Shown in pieces: positions 16,772 through 24,709 of a stretch of DNA of 64,000 bases. The notes beneath the pieces are model-generated. The model did not search any database. It had not been told where the DNA came from and saw only the letters and a program-made list of their open reading frames with translations. The DNA is taken from positions 83,406-147,405 of the forward strand of contig NZ_NWTG01000020.1 of assembly GCF_002532045.1 (NCBI RefSeq), written 5' to 3'. The number at the start of each line of letters is the position of its first letter. Within the stretch, counting starts at the first letter, position 1. This DNA is from Bradyrhizobium sp. C9 (GTDB taxonomy: Bacteria > Pseudomonadota > Alphaproteobacteria > Rhizobiales > Xanthobacteraceae). Both the position numbers and the translations under genes were made by a program.

Positions 16772-16841
16772 GACTCCAATTTGTTCGCGAAGAACGAATC
16801 GGAATCGGTAAAATCAGCGCGACTCAAGCATTAACAGGACG
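16772..16841. repeat. Intergenic repeat R3, copy 1
   Basis: About 70 bases: GACTCCAATTTGTTCGCGAA, then GAACGAATCGGAATCGGTAA and ATCAGCGCG, ending near TTAACAGGACG. TTCG(C)GAA forms a small hairpin. Copies 2 and 3 lie at 16991-17064 and 18951-19026 with about 80-85 percent identity by eye. Confidence 0.88.
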
Positions 16842-16990
16842 TATGCATCCGACGCATCTGAGGAGCCGATGTTGTACCGGGACGGGATAATCGCTCCCGG
16901 CGCGGAATATCTCGGCGCATTTCGCGTGCATTGCGTTCGATTGCTTCAGCAATCAGGCGACGACTCGCATCACAATCACGTTCCCCATTC

Positions 16991-17064
16991 GACTCCAGTT
17001 TGTTCGCGGGGAACGAATCGGAATCGAAAAATCAGCGCGAAGCGTTTCTTAACAAGACGTTTGC
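16991..17064. repeat. Intergenic repeat R3, copy 2
   Basis: GACTCCAGTTTGTTCGCGGG, GAACGAATCGGAATCG, ATCAGCGCG, TTCTTAACAAGACGTTTGC. Same orientation as copy 1, 220 bases away, downstream of the LysR gene. The stretch 16842-16990 between the two copies shows no gene. Confidence 0.88.
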
Positions 17065-17091
17065 GCGAGGCTTGCGGTCACACGAAGACTG

Positions 17092-18021
17092 TCATCGCCC
17101 GTGCTTTGCGCGGCGCCGTTTGCTGCCCCGCCCTGCGCGCCGCCAATCTTCGAGATGAAGCCAAAGTGCTTCCGCGACCGGTCCGTGCGCATGCTGCCGA
17201 TGGCGGATTGCCGCCAGATGTTCCTCGCGGCCAGGAAAATTCGGTCCCGCGATGCTGATCAGTCGGCCATCCCTGAGCTCATCCTCGATCAGCCACGCCG
17301 GCAGATGGCCCCACGCCAGACGATGCAGGATCAGCTCCTTCTTCATCATCTGATCCGGCACGGTACAGCGATGGGCGCCGTCGATCAGGAAGAAGCTTTC
17401 CGACGACGATCGCCGCGCCGTGTCACGGATCACGCACTGCGTGAAGGGGCGCATCTGCTCCGGCGTGACCCGCTTGGTCCACGCGAACGGCAGAAAGCCG
17501 GGAGCGACAACCGGCACCATGGCCGTGGTTGAGAGCTCGATCTGCTCGAAGCGCGGATCGGACCGGTCCGCGCGATGAAACACGAGGTCGGCGTCACCAT
17601 CGATCAAGCGCTCGAGCGGTCCCGCAACGGCCTCATATTCCAGATGCAGGCGCGTGTTGGGATATCTGGCAAAGAACCCCGAGAGCATTTGCAGGATGGG
17701 CGGACGTGGACAGAGGTCGCCGATGACGACACGCAGCACAACCTCTTCCCCGCTGACAAGCTGGTCCGCATAGGTTTGCAGCAGATCGAGCTCGCGCAGC
17801 GTCAGCCGCGTGCGCTCGTGAAACGTCTGCCCTGCATCCGTCAGCCCGACGCGGTATCCGCTGCGATCGAGCAGGGTGAGGCCGAGCTGCTGCTCGAGGC
17901 GAGCGACCGCCGCGAACACCGACGGGTGCGAGCGGTTCAGGTCGGCGCCGGCAGCCTGGAAGCTGCCCTTGGTCGCGACCGCGTCGAAGCAGCGCAGGTC
18001 GTGGAGCTTGATCCGATCCAT
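17092..18021 (-). CDS. LysR-family transcriptional regulator
   Basis: A 309-residue regulator with an N-terminal winged helix-turn-helix (residues 3-62: LHDLRCFDAVATKGSFQAAG, VFAAVARLEQQLGLTLLDRS) and a type 2 periplasmic-binding-like effector domain (about 92-295). It is divergent from an enol-lactonase-like hydrolase with 115 bases between the starts, the classical layout in which a LysR protein controls its neighbour and itself. The effector is unknown. The C-terminus is unusually basic (GRGSKRRRAKHGR). Confidence 0.92.
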   Translation of the reverse strand: MDRIKLHDLRCFDAVATKGSFQAAGADLNRSHPSVFAAVARLEQQLGLTLLDRSGYRVGLTDAGQTFHERTRLTLRELDLLQTYADQLVSGEEVVLRVVIGDLCPRPPILQMLSGFFARYPNTRLHLEYEAVAGPLERLIDGDADLVFHRADRSDPRFEQIELSTTAMVPVVAPGFLPFAWTKRVTPEQMRPFTQCVIRDTARRSSSESFFLIDGAHRCTVPDQMMKKELILHRLAWGHLPAWLIEDELRDGRLISIAGPNFPGREEHLAAIRHRQHAHGPVAEALWLHLEDWRRAGRGSKRRRAKHGR

Positions 18022-18136
18022 TGTCCAGAAATCCTACAGAGATTGATCGATCTTAGTAATTTTCCCTGCCGAGCGCGAGCCCTAGCCTGGGGCGACGCGA
18101 AGCCGTGGGCTTCCAGCAGCAGAAGGAATTGACGAA
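18022..18136. promoter_or_regulatory. Divergent LysR/hydrolase promoter region
   Basis: 115 bases between divergent starts with an AT-rich centre (ATCGATCTTAGTAATTTTCC). LysR proteins usually bind T-N11-A dyads in such a spot; I cannot single one out with confidence. Confidence 0.45.
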
Positions 18137-18937
18137 ATGGGCGGCGACCAACACTTCACCACACGGGACGGCTGCCGGATTGCGTACCGGATCGACGGTC
18201 CCGACGATCGGCCGGTGCTCGTGCTGTCGAACTCGATCGCCACCAGCCTGCACATGTGGGACCGCTCAGTGCCAGCTCTCAGTCGGTCCTTTCGCCTGCT
18301 CCGCTACGACACCCGCGGTCACGGCGGTTCAGACGCGCCTGCGGGCGCGTATTCGATGGACCGGCTTGGCCGCGATGTGGTCGAACTGCTCGACGCCCTC
18401 GCGATCGATCGCGCACATTTCCTCGGCCTGTCGCTCGGCGGATTCATCGGGCAATGGCTCGGCATCTTCGCGCCTGAGCGCATCGATCGCCTGATCCTCT
18501 CGAACACCGCGTCCTATCTGGCCTCGGAGCTGCCGTTCGACGACCAGATCCGCGCCGTGCTGGCTGTCAGCGACATGGACGGAATCGCCGATACCTTCAT
18601 GCGCAACTGGTTTCCCGCAACGATGCTGGCTGCGCCGGACCAGATTGTCGACGAATTCCGCAACATGGTGCACACCACCCCGCCGCGCGGCCTCGCCGGC
18701 TGTTACGCCGCCCTGCGCGATGTCGATCTTCGTCGCATCATCTCGCTGATCGCAGCGCCGACCTTGGTCATCGGAGGCGAGAGCGACACCGTCACGCGGG
18801 CCAGTCACAGCGAAGAGATCGCAGCGACCATCACCAATGCAAAGCTCGTTCTGCTGCCCGGCGTTCACATTCTCAATGTCGAACAGGCGGACCGATTCAA
18901 CGATGAAGTCGCGAGCTTCCTGCAGGGCGCACCCTAA
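18137..18937 (+). CDS. Alpha/beta hydrolase, 3-oxoadipate enol-lactonase-like
   Basis: A 266-residue alpha/beta hydrolase with nucleophile Ser99 in GLSLGG, the oxyanion region near SNSIATSLHMWD, acid Asp near 216 (GESDTVT) and His near 244 (PGVHILNVEQ). The overall pattern (LRYDTRGHGGSD, IGQWLGIFAPERIDRLILSN) is very like PcaD, which opens 3-oxoadipate enol-lactone in aromatic degradation. No other pca gene is nearby, so the substrate is uncertain. The LysR gene is divergent and likely the regulator. Confidence 0.85.
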   Translation: MGGDQHFTTRDGCRIAYRIDGPDDRPVLVLSNSIATSLHMWDRSVPALSRSFRLLRYDTRGHGGSDAPAGAYSMDRLGRDVVELLDALAIDRAHFLGLSLGGFIGQWLGIFAPERIDRLILSNTASYLASELPFDDQIRAVLAVSDMDGIADTFMRNWFPATMLAAPDQIVDEFRNMVHTTPPRGLAGCYAALRDVDLRRIISLIAAPTLVIGGESDTVTRASHSEEIAATITNAKLVLLPGVHILNVEQADRFNDEVASFLQGAP

Positions 18938-18950
18938 CCGTTCTCGATAC

Positions 18951-19026
18951 GACTCCATTTTGTTCGCAAAGAACGAATCGGAATCGAACAAATCAGCGCG
19001 GCGCAAATCTTAACAACAGGTTTGCG
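18951..19026. repeat. Intergenic repeat R3, copy 3
   Basis: GACTCCATTTTGTTCGCAAA, GAACGAATCGGAATCG, AATCAGCGCGG, ATCTTAACAACAGGTTTGC. Lies directly downstream of the enol-lactonase-like gene. Confidence 0.88.
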
Positions 19027-19047
19027 ATCTCCACACCAATCGAATTT

Positions 19048-19125
19048 GTAGGGCGGATTGGCGCAAGCGTAATCCGCCGTCCACAAAACGAAGATGGCGG
19101 GTTACGCTTCGCTAACCCGCCCTAC
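19048..19125. repeat. Intergenic repeat R1 (full copy)
   Basis: GTAGGGCGGATTGGCGCAAG ... GGCGGGTTACGCTTCGC and AACCCGCCCTAC. Same length (78 bases) and same architecture as 6175-6252; ends next to the paiB stop region. Confidence 0.88.
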
Positions 19126-19767
19126 GCGATCACCCTCATACGCAAGCCCAGGTCGCAGTGCGCGCATCTTCTCCGCAAGCCTGTGGCTTGAGGTGTCCTC
19201 CGCATGTGCGAGCCGGTTGACGAGCGCAACATAATCCGCATCGCTCTTGTGCTGGTTGAGCTTGGACTGGCCCTCGATCTCGTCGACGACGAGATCGATC
19301 ACCCTGATCCCCGCCAGCATCGCCTCGCGCTTGCCGGGCTCCATCTGCGTGAGGTCCCAGGGTTGCTTCGACAACCGCGCCTCAGAAGCCGCGAGCAGCG
19401 CGTCGCCGTGGCCGCGGTTCTCGCCGTGATCGCGCAAATGCGCGACGCCGGACAAATGCACCGCCTCGTAGAGCCAGGTGGAGACGTTATCGCGCGAGAC
19501 GTACCAGTCGTTCGAGATGTAGGCGTCGTCGCCGGAGACGATCAGCAGGAAACGCCTGACGCCGTCGGCAAGCTCGACCAGCGGATTCTTCGCGGTGAGA
19601 TGGATCTGCACGATCACGCGACCGTCGCGCCGCTCGATCACGAACGGCACATGGGACGCCCGCGGGCTGCGCGCATCGGCGGCGACGATGGCGCCGAAGC
19701 CGCGCGCCGCCGCAAAGTCCAGCGCGCGGTCGTCCTCGATGCGGAATTGGGGACGGAGGATGTGCAT
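19102..19767 (-). CDS. PaiB-family FMN-binding protein
   Basis: A 221-residue protein of the PaiB family (flavin-reductase-like split barrel): HVPFVIERRDGRVIVQIHLT, FLLIVSGDDAYISNDWYVS, VSTWLYEAVHLSG and KREAMLAGIRVIDLVVDEI. In Bacillus subtilis PaiB acts with PaiA as a negative regulator of protease and sporulation genes; no PaiA partner is seen here, and the biochemical role in proteobacteria is unclear. The last residues overlap the R1 repeat (19102-19125), so the C-terminus has been shaped by the repeat. The ATG at 19767 has GGAGG upstream. Confidence 0.85.
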   Translation of the reverse strand: MHILRPQFRIEDDRALDFAAARGFGAIVAADARSPRASHVPFVIERRDGRVIVQIHLTAKNPLVELADGVRRFLLIVSGDDAYISNDWYVSRDNVSTWLYEAVHLSGVAHLRDHGENRGHGDALLAASEARLSKQPWDLTQMEPGKREAMLAGIRVIDLVVDEIEGQSKLNQHKSDADYVALVNRLAHAEDTSSHRLAEKMRALRPGLAYEGDRVGRVSEA

Positions 19768-19852
19768 GGCGGCGGCGCTCGCGGCTGGAGGGAGACGACC
19801 CAGCGAAGCTAGCGCAACTTTTGCCGGAGATCACCGCCATGCACCGTCCGGC

Positions 19853-20095
19853 TCAGCAGATCATGGCATTGTCGCCATGATCGCAGACGCCGCCGGGCTG
19901 ATCCCGGGGCAGCGTTTCGAACTCCCCGTAGCGCGGCACGACCATGCGTGGCGGCCCGCCGCCCCAGCGGCCGGCGGCCGCGGCATGTCCCTTCACCAAC
20001 GCGGATGGGCCGGACGGGACTTCGCGCGCCATGGCCGATGTCGTCAGCACGGTCAGGGCGAGCAAACCCGCCGCGACGTGTTTGATCGTGATCAT
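19853..20095 (-). CDS. Small secreted protein with C-terminal Cys pair
   Basis: An 80-residue protein with a clear signal peptide (MITIKHVAAGLLALTVLTTS, cut after AMA). The mature part is Gly/Pro-rich and ends in PGGVCDHGDNAMIC, two cysteines that could form a disulfide. I do not recognise a family. AGGAGA lies six bases before the ATG. Stands alone. Confidence 0.65.
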   Translation of the reverse strand: MITIKHVAAGLLALTVLTTSAMAREVPSGPSALVKGHAAAAGRWGGGPPRMVVPRYGEFETLPRDQPGGVCDHGDNAMIC

Positions 20096-20437
20096 CGAGC
20101 GTCTCCTGCTGGATTCAACAGGATGGGGCCATCTCGCCGGCCTGCTGAAGCGCTTTCGCTGAAACCATGACGAGCGGCGCGGCCCGATTATTCCGCGACG
20201 ACGCAGCGAATTTGCCTGTCCGGCGGCTTGGTTCGACACATTCGATTGATCGGAGCGTGACCGCCGGGACCGAGGGCCCGAGCGGCCGCAGCTCCGCTGT
20301 CGTCCCGGCGAATGGAGATAGATGCGCACTCCAACTCCATCACCGTCATAGCCTCGATATCCCAATCCACCGTTGAACTCGCGCCAACTCGCGGGTTACG
20401 CTGTCACTGATCGCGCCCTCTCGCTGGAAGGACCTCC
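20096..20437. other. Gene-free stretch of 342 bases
   Basis: Contains GTCGTCCCGGCGAATGG at about 20299, a fragment of the R5-type repeat seen at 63935. Otherwise nothing recognisable apart from the two divergent promoters that must lie here. Confidence 0.4.
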
Positions 20438-20611
20438 ATGAACGGCAATCGATATTATGGCGTCCGCGTCGAGGGCGCGAAATACGGCGTGGGGTTCGGC
20501 TCGGCGCTGGCGATTGCGATCTCCTACACCAAGAACCATTCGATCCTGTGGGCGATCATCCACGGTATCCTGGGCTGGCTCTACGTGATCTACGCCGCGC
20601 TGTTCGGGTGA
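20438..20611 (+). CDS. Small membrane protein of 57 residues
   Basis: Reads MNGNRYYGVRVEGAKYGVGF, then SALAIAISYTKNHSILWAII and HGILGWLYVIYAALFG. One or two hydrophobic segments (about 20-28 and 36-56) indicate an inner-membrane protein. A good GGAAGGA ribosome site precedes the ATG, and pdxY starts 10 bases after the stop, so it heads the operon. Too short for most gene finders but convincing by codon use and ribosome site. Function unknown. Confidence 0.75.
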   Translation: MNGNRYYGVRVEGAKYGVGFGSALAIAISYTKNHSILWAIIHGILGWLYVIYAALFG

Positions 20612-20621
20612 TGCGCACGAC

Positions 20622-21479
20622 ATGACCGTCATCTCGATCCAGTCACAGGTCGCCTGGGGCCATGTCGGCAACAGCGCGGCCACCTTTCCGATCCAGCTGC
20701 ACGGCATCGACGTCGTCGCCGTGCCGACCACGCTGCTCAGCAACCGGCCGGGCTATCCGACCATCCGCGGACGGGTGCTCGATGTGCAGCTGGTCGCCGA
20801 CCTCTTGCGCGGCGTCGAGGAGCGCGGCGCGGTCGAAAGTGCCCGGATGATCCTGTCGGGCTATCTCGGCTCGGCCGACATCGCGATGGAGGTCGCCGAC
20901 TTCGTCGCCCGCGCGAAAGCGGAGAACCCGGCCCTGCTCTATTGCTGCGATCCCGTGCTCGGCGACCGCGACCGCGGCATGTTCGTGCGATCGGACATCC
21001 CGCCGCTGGTGCGCGACCAGCTCTGTCCGCTGGCCGACATCATCACGCCCAACCATTTCGAGTTCGAATTCCTCTGCGGCACGCGCGTGACGACGACCGA
21101 TGCCGTCATCGCGCAAGCCCGCGCGCTGATGGCGCGGGGGCCTGCGATCATCGTCATCACCAGTGCCGAGCTCGACGGCACGCCCCACAGTGAGATCGAG
21201 ACGCTGGCGATCGAGCGCGCGGGAGCGTGGCGGGTGCGCACCCCGCGCGTGCCGATCAGCCCGTCCGGCACCGGCGACCTGTTCGCCGCGCTGTTCGTCG
21301 CCGCCCGCGTGCGTGGCCTGGCGACGCCGGAGGCGCTGAGCCAGGCCGCCTCTGGCATCCACGGCGTGCTGGTGCGCACGGCGGAGCGAGGAACCGAAGA
21401 AATGCGCATTGTCGAAAGCGCTGAGCTGATGCTTGATCCGAAGCCGCGCTTCGCCGCGGTCGCGATCCCTGCAGCCTGA
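20622..21479 (+). CDS. pdxY: Pyridoxal kinase
   Basis: A 285-residue PfkB/ribokinase-like kinase that phosphorylates pyridoxal to PLP in B6 salvage. Typical features: ISIQSQVAWGHVGNSAATFP at the substrate site (residues 4-23), TTLLSNRPGYP, CDPVLGD at about 108-114, TPNHFEFEFL near 142, and the anion-hole GTGDLFAALF near 223. Second gene of a tight plus-strand run (10 bases after the small membrane protein, 17 before the LysE-type exporter). Confidence 0.95.
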   Translation: MTVISIQSQVAWGHVGNSAATFPIQLHGIDVVAVPTTLLSNRPGYPTIRGRVLDVQLVADLLRGVEERGAVESARMILSGYLGSADIAMEVADFVARAKAENPALLYCCDPVLGDRDRGMFVRSDIPPLVRDQLCPLADIITPNHFEFEFLCGTRVTTTDAVIAQARALMARGPAIIVITSAELDGTPHSEIETLAIERAGAWRVRTPRVPISPSGTGDLFAALFVAARVRGLATPEALSQAASGIHGVLVRTAERGTEEMRIVESAELMLDPKPRFAAVAIPAA

Positions 21480-21496
21480 CATCCGGGACACATCTC

Positions 21497-22123
21497 ATGA
21501 TCGACATCACCACCCTCCTCACCTACGCCGCCGTCGTGCTCGGCCTGTTCCTGATTCCGGGGCCGGCCGTGCTGCTCGTGCTTGCGCGTTCGGTCACCGG
21601 CGGACCGCGCGTCGGCGTCGCGACCGGGTTCGGCATCGCGCTCGGCGACCTCGTCCACACCGCGATGGCGACGTTCGGCCTGTCGGCCGTGCTGATGACC
21701 TCGGCGCTCGCGTTCTCGATCGTCAAATATGCCGGCGTGATCTACCTGATCGTGCTCGGCATCCGCGCTCTGTTCGAGAAGAATGACGACCTGCATCTGC
21801 CGGCGCCGCAGCCGATCGATCCCAGGCGCGCATTCCGGCAGGCGATCTGGGCCGAGATGCTCAATCCGAAGACCGCGCTGTTCTTCCTCGCTTTCCTGCC
21901 GCAGTTCGTGCATCCCGGCCACGGCTCGGCGGTGGCGCAGTTCGCGACGCTGGGCCTGATGTTCGTCGCGATGAGCGCGGCCTACACCTCGCTGCTCGCG
22001 CTCGCCGCCGGCCAGATCAGCCCATGGATCCGGCGGAATCGCCGCATCGGGCAGTGGCAGGGCCGCGTGGTCGGTACGATCTACATCGCGCTCGGCATCC
22101 GCCTCGCGTTTCAGGAGCGCTGA
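21497..22123 (+). CDS. LysE/RhtB-family amino-acid exporter
   Basis: A 208-residue inner-membrane protein with six hydrophobic segments. Signature: FLIPGPAVLLVLARSVTGGPRVGVATGFG near residues 14-45 and QAIWAEMLNPKTALFFLAFLPQF near 115-137, both characteristic of LysE-family translocators. Likely exports an amino acid or derivative. Lies in the pdxY operon; the cargo cannot be told. Confidence 0.93.
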   Translation: MIDITTLLTYAAVVLGLFLIPGPAVLLVLARSVTGGPRVGVATGFGIALGDLVHTAMATFGLSAVLMTSALAFSIVKYAGVIYLIVLGIRALFEKNDDLHLPAPQPIDPRRAFRQAIWAEMLNPKTALFFLAFLPQFVHPGHGSAVAQFATLGLMFVAMSAAYTSLLALAAGQISPWIRRNRRIGQWQGRVVGTIYIALGIRLAFQER

Positions 22124-22151
22124 GCCGCGCGGGGCTTGACGGGGGCGTAAC

Positions 22152-23135
22152 ATGATCGGGGCTGGTCCGAAGACTTCTATTGCGGCCATCTGCATCGCCG
22201 GGCTCGCGGCTCTGCTCACAGCCCCCGCGCTGGCGTTCGACTACGCCCGCTACAAGACCGCCGACCTCGACGAGTTGCTGGCGCAGCCGCGGCCCAAGAC
22301 TGGTGTCGACCTCAACGGCGCGAAGCCGTACCGGCTCGAGGTCACGCTGGTCTCCTATGAGGAAACCTGCGCCGTGCAGTCGGTCGCGACGACCATGCGG
22401 ATGCTGGGGTTCAAGCCTGATCAGATCGACGGCGTGCAGGCCTCGCGCTGCATCAAGGTGCGCTCGGCGAAGGGGGCGGAGGCGCTCGTCTTCATCCAGG
22501 ATGTGGTGCGCGCATTTCTACCGCGCGAAGTGCCGCTCGGCAGCGGCCTGACGCTGTTCGTGATCCATCTGTACACCGGCCAACAAGGACCAGGGCTGCT
22601 GGTCAATGAATTCCAGACCCCCGAGGCCGCTCCCGCCACGGCTGCCAAGGAGCCGCCCTGCGGATGCGGCACGGCGGAGTTTCATCCAGGCGTCGACATG
22701 ACGTCGGACGCGGAAGGCGCTCCGGTGACCGCGATGGATGATGGCGTCGTGATCCGGGTCGAGCAGGATGACCAGGCCTCGGTCGATGCTTTCAACATCG
22801 GCCACTGCGGGCGTTATGTCGTGGTCAAGCACGTCTATCCCAATGGCCACGTCGTCTTCAGCCGCTATGCCCAGCTCGGCCGCATCGTCGGCGCCAACGG
22901 CCGGCCGGTTGCGATCGGCACCAAGATCAGGAAGCAGGACAAGATCGGCGAGGTCGGCCCGCGCAAAATGCTGCATTTCGAGATTCGCCCCGCCGTCGTC
23001 GGGGCGCTCAGGACGGATACGGCGTGGCAGGCACGCTACGGCAGCGACCCGTCGATGGACTGGTCGCGCTACGATCCGGTCAATCCCCAGACCTTCGATG
23101 CGGACGTGTTCGCCGGCCGTCCGCGGAAACCGTGA
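22152..23135 (+). CDS. Exported LytM/M23-like protein with a degenerate active site
   Basis: A 327-residue protein with a signal peptide (cut after ALA, about residue 28). The C-terminal part is an M23/LytM fold: FHPGVDM gives the HxxxD zinc pair (H178, D182) and MLHFEIR the second strand. Two family histidines are changed: YAHL reads YAQL (Q241) and HLHFE reads MLHFE (M273, with H275 kept). That implies loss of endopeptidase activity, as in EnvC/NlpD-type activators. The N-terminal 150 residues (ETCAVQSVATTMRMLG...) are a separate domain I do not recognise. Operon member: csaA starts six bases after the stop. Confidence 0.75.
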   Translation: MIGAGPKTSIAAICIAGLAALLTAPALAFDYARYKTADLDELLAQPRPKTGVDLNGAKPYRLEVTLVSYEETCAVQSVATTMRMLGFKPDQIDGVQASRCIKVRSAKGAEALVFIQDVVRAFLPREVPLGSGLTLFVIHLYTGQQGPGLLVNEFQTPEAAPATAAKEPPCGCGTAEFHPGVDMTSDAEGAPVTAMDDGVVIRVEQDDQASVDAFNIGHCGRYVVVKHVYPNGHVVFSRYAQLGRIVGANGRPVAIGTKIRKQDKIGEVGPRKMLHFEIRPAVVGALRTDTAWQARYGSDPSMDWSRYDPVNPQTFDADVFAGRPRKP

Positions 23136-23141
23136 GGGCAG

Positions 23142-23486
23142 ATGTCTCCGCTGAAGCCGCAAGCCACGTATGACGACTTCGCCCGCCTCGATATCAGGAT
23201 CGGCAAGGTGGTCGAGGTGCAGCCGTTTCCGCGCGCCAGGAACCCGTCTTACAAGGTCGGCGTCGACGTCGGCGCCGGGCGGATCATGTGGTCGAGCGCG
23301 CAGATCACGAATTATGAGCCGGCAGCGCTGGTCGGCTCGCTGGTCGTCTGCGTCTGCAATTTCGGACCGAAGAACATCGCCGGTTTCACCTCGGAACTGC
23401 TGATCCTCGGCGCCAAGGATGCCGGCGGCAAGGTCATCGTGCTCGGACCGCGCAGCGAGGTTGCGGTCGGCGAGCCGATCTACTGA
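23142..23486 (+). CDS. csaA: CsaA-like tRNA-binding protein (export-related chaperone)
   Basis: A 114-residue single OB-fold protein of the tRNA-binding domain family: DFARLDIRIGKVVEVQPFP, YKVGVDVGAGRIMWSSAQIT, GSLVVCVCNFGPKNIAGFTS and SELLILGA. CsaA of Bacillus subtilis is a dimeric export-related chaperone that also binds tRNA. Last gene of the pdxY-LysE-LytM run. A weak 7-bp hairpin follows at 23497-23513. Confidence 0.92.
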   Translation: MSPLKPQATYDDFARLDIRIGKVVEVQPFPRARNPSYKVGVDVGAGRIMWSSAQITNYEPAALVGSLVVCVCNFGPKNIAGFTSELLILGAKDAGGKVIVLGPRSEVAVGEPIY

Positions 23487-23626
23487 CGTCGCCCACGATC
23501 ACGGCCGCGTGATTCAAATCGTCTGGATTCCCCGTAGTTTACCGATGGGGGATCACCCGGATTCTAACTGCCGGCCTGCGCTGCTATTCCAGCGCACGAG
23601 AATCGCTTCGGCATGGGAATCGGAAG

Positions 23627-23857
23627 ATGTCTGCAGTTTACTTTCACTGCTCCGACGACAAGCACGTCATCCTGGATCGCATCGGCGCCGCGATGGATTT
23701 TTCCGAGGTGCGGGTGCATGCGGAGCAGCTGGCGCGCAGCTTTGTCATGACACCGAGCGTGGAGGACTGGCGCAACTGGGCGGTCCACGTCACCGACGAT
23801 ATCGGGACCGAGATCTTCGAGCTGCCGTTCACCGCCATCCTCGGCGAATTGCACTAA
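23627..23857 (+). CDS. DUF6894-like small protein
   Basis: A 76-residue protein: MSAVYFHCSDDKHVILDRIG, later WAVHVTDDIGTEIFELPFTA. The pattern of a short YFH strand, a central helix with Glu/Ala and a terminal V-x-D-x-x-G-x-x-(V/I) strand resembles the DUF6894 proteins abundant in Bradyrhizobium. Function unknown. The ATG is preceded by GGAATCGGAAG. Confidence 0.7.
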   Translation: MSAVYFHCSDDKHVILDRIGAAMDFSEVRVHAEQLARSFVMTPSVEDWRNWAVHVTDDIGTEIFELPFTAILGELH

Positions 23858-23866
23858 GGGCGTGCC

Positions 23867-24037
23867 ATGACGATGGAACGCGCCCTGCAGCCCTTGCGCC
23901 GCCACTTCGCCCAAGTCGTTGCGCGCTGCGTCGCGCTGATCGAGGGCGTCATCAACCCCTATCGCCCCGAGCTGTACTACATGCGCGGGCCCGGTCCGAA
24001 ATGCCGCGCCAGGCGACAGGCCACGCTGCGCGACTAA
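23867..24037 (+). CDS. Small basic protein of 56 residues
   Basis: Reads MTMERALQPLRRHFAQVVAR, CVALIEGVINPYRPELYYMR and a basic end CRARRQATLRD. An amphipathic helix followed by a basic tail; no known family. It starts nine bases after the DUF6894-like stop, with AAGGG upstream, so the two are probably co-transcribed. Unsure that it is real, but codon use fits. Confidence 0.5.
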   Translation: MTMERALQPLRRHFAQVVARCVALIEGVINPYRPELYYMRGPGPKCRARRQATLRD

Positions 24038-24359
24038 TTTGAGGGCTCGATCGACGAGAAAAGGCCGATGGGCGTTACGCCACCGGCCTTCTCCTGCGGC
24101 TGCCGGTTCCCGGAGTCCGGTTCCGCCGCAATTCCACCTGGTCCCAAGCTTGCGACGACAGTTTTAATCAAATCTTAACGGCACCGCGGTGAGCTGGATG
24201 ACAGGACTCCTTCGCCGTGCCGCGCTGCATAATCGTTCTCGTGCGTGGAGCGTTGCACATCGTTTTTGCGCCGATCGCCCGACGATTGTGCGCGATGCAT
24301 CTTAGGGAACGCACGACTCAGTGTTACCCTGTGATGCAAACCGAAACGGAGAACTTCGG
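24038..24359. other. Gene-free stretch with a hairpin
   Basis: Holds an AAGGCCG...CGGCCTT hairpin with an inner GGCGTTACGCC at about 24061-24091, without a T run, just downstream of the 56-residue gene. The rest (322 bases in all) has no recognisable gene. Confidence 0.45.
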
Positions 24360-24596
24360 ATGCCGTACTACACCTTCGATCTCGTGGTGGGGGACGAGTT
24401 CCGGAATCAAGGAACGATCATCCTCGAAAACATCAGCCTCGCCTCCGATCGCGCCGATCAGCTCGCCAACGAGCTGTCGCAGGTCAAGCCGGAGTTGAAG
24501 GCGCGCGGCTGCGCCGTGCGCGTCACCGACATCGACCGGCGCGAGCTGTACCGGACGCCGCTCGATCCCGTGCCACACTGGCGCAGGGCGGGCTAG
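24360..24596 (+). CDS. DUF6894-like small protein
   Basis: A 78-residue protein: MPYYTFDLVVGDEFRNQGTI, then a helix (SLASDRADQLANELSQVKPE) and CAVRVTDIDRRELYRTPLDP. The same general layout as the protein at 23627-23857 (aromatic strand, helix, terminal VxD strand). ATG 24360 has GGAGA seven bases upstream; the in-frame extension to 24321 lacks one. Function unknown. Confidence 0.7.
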   Translation: MPYYTFDLVVGDEFRNQGTIILENISLASDRADQLANELSQVKPELKARGCAVRVTDIDRRELYRTPLDPVPHWRRAG

Positions 24597-24709
24597 CGTC
24601 CGTAGGCTCCGGGTTCAACTGATCGCGCCTGTCCGCGCGCGATCGTGGTCCTGCTGCGCATAGCGGCTGAAGTTGCCGCCTCAGCAAGACCAGGCGGCGC
24701 GCGCCCCGA

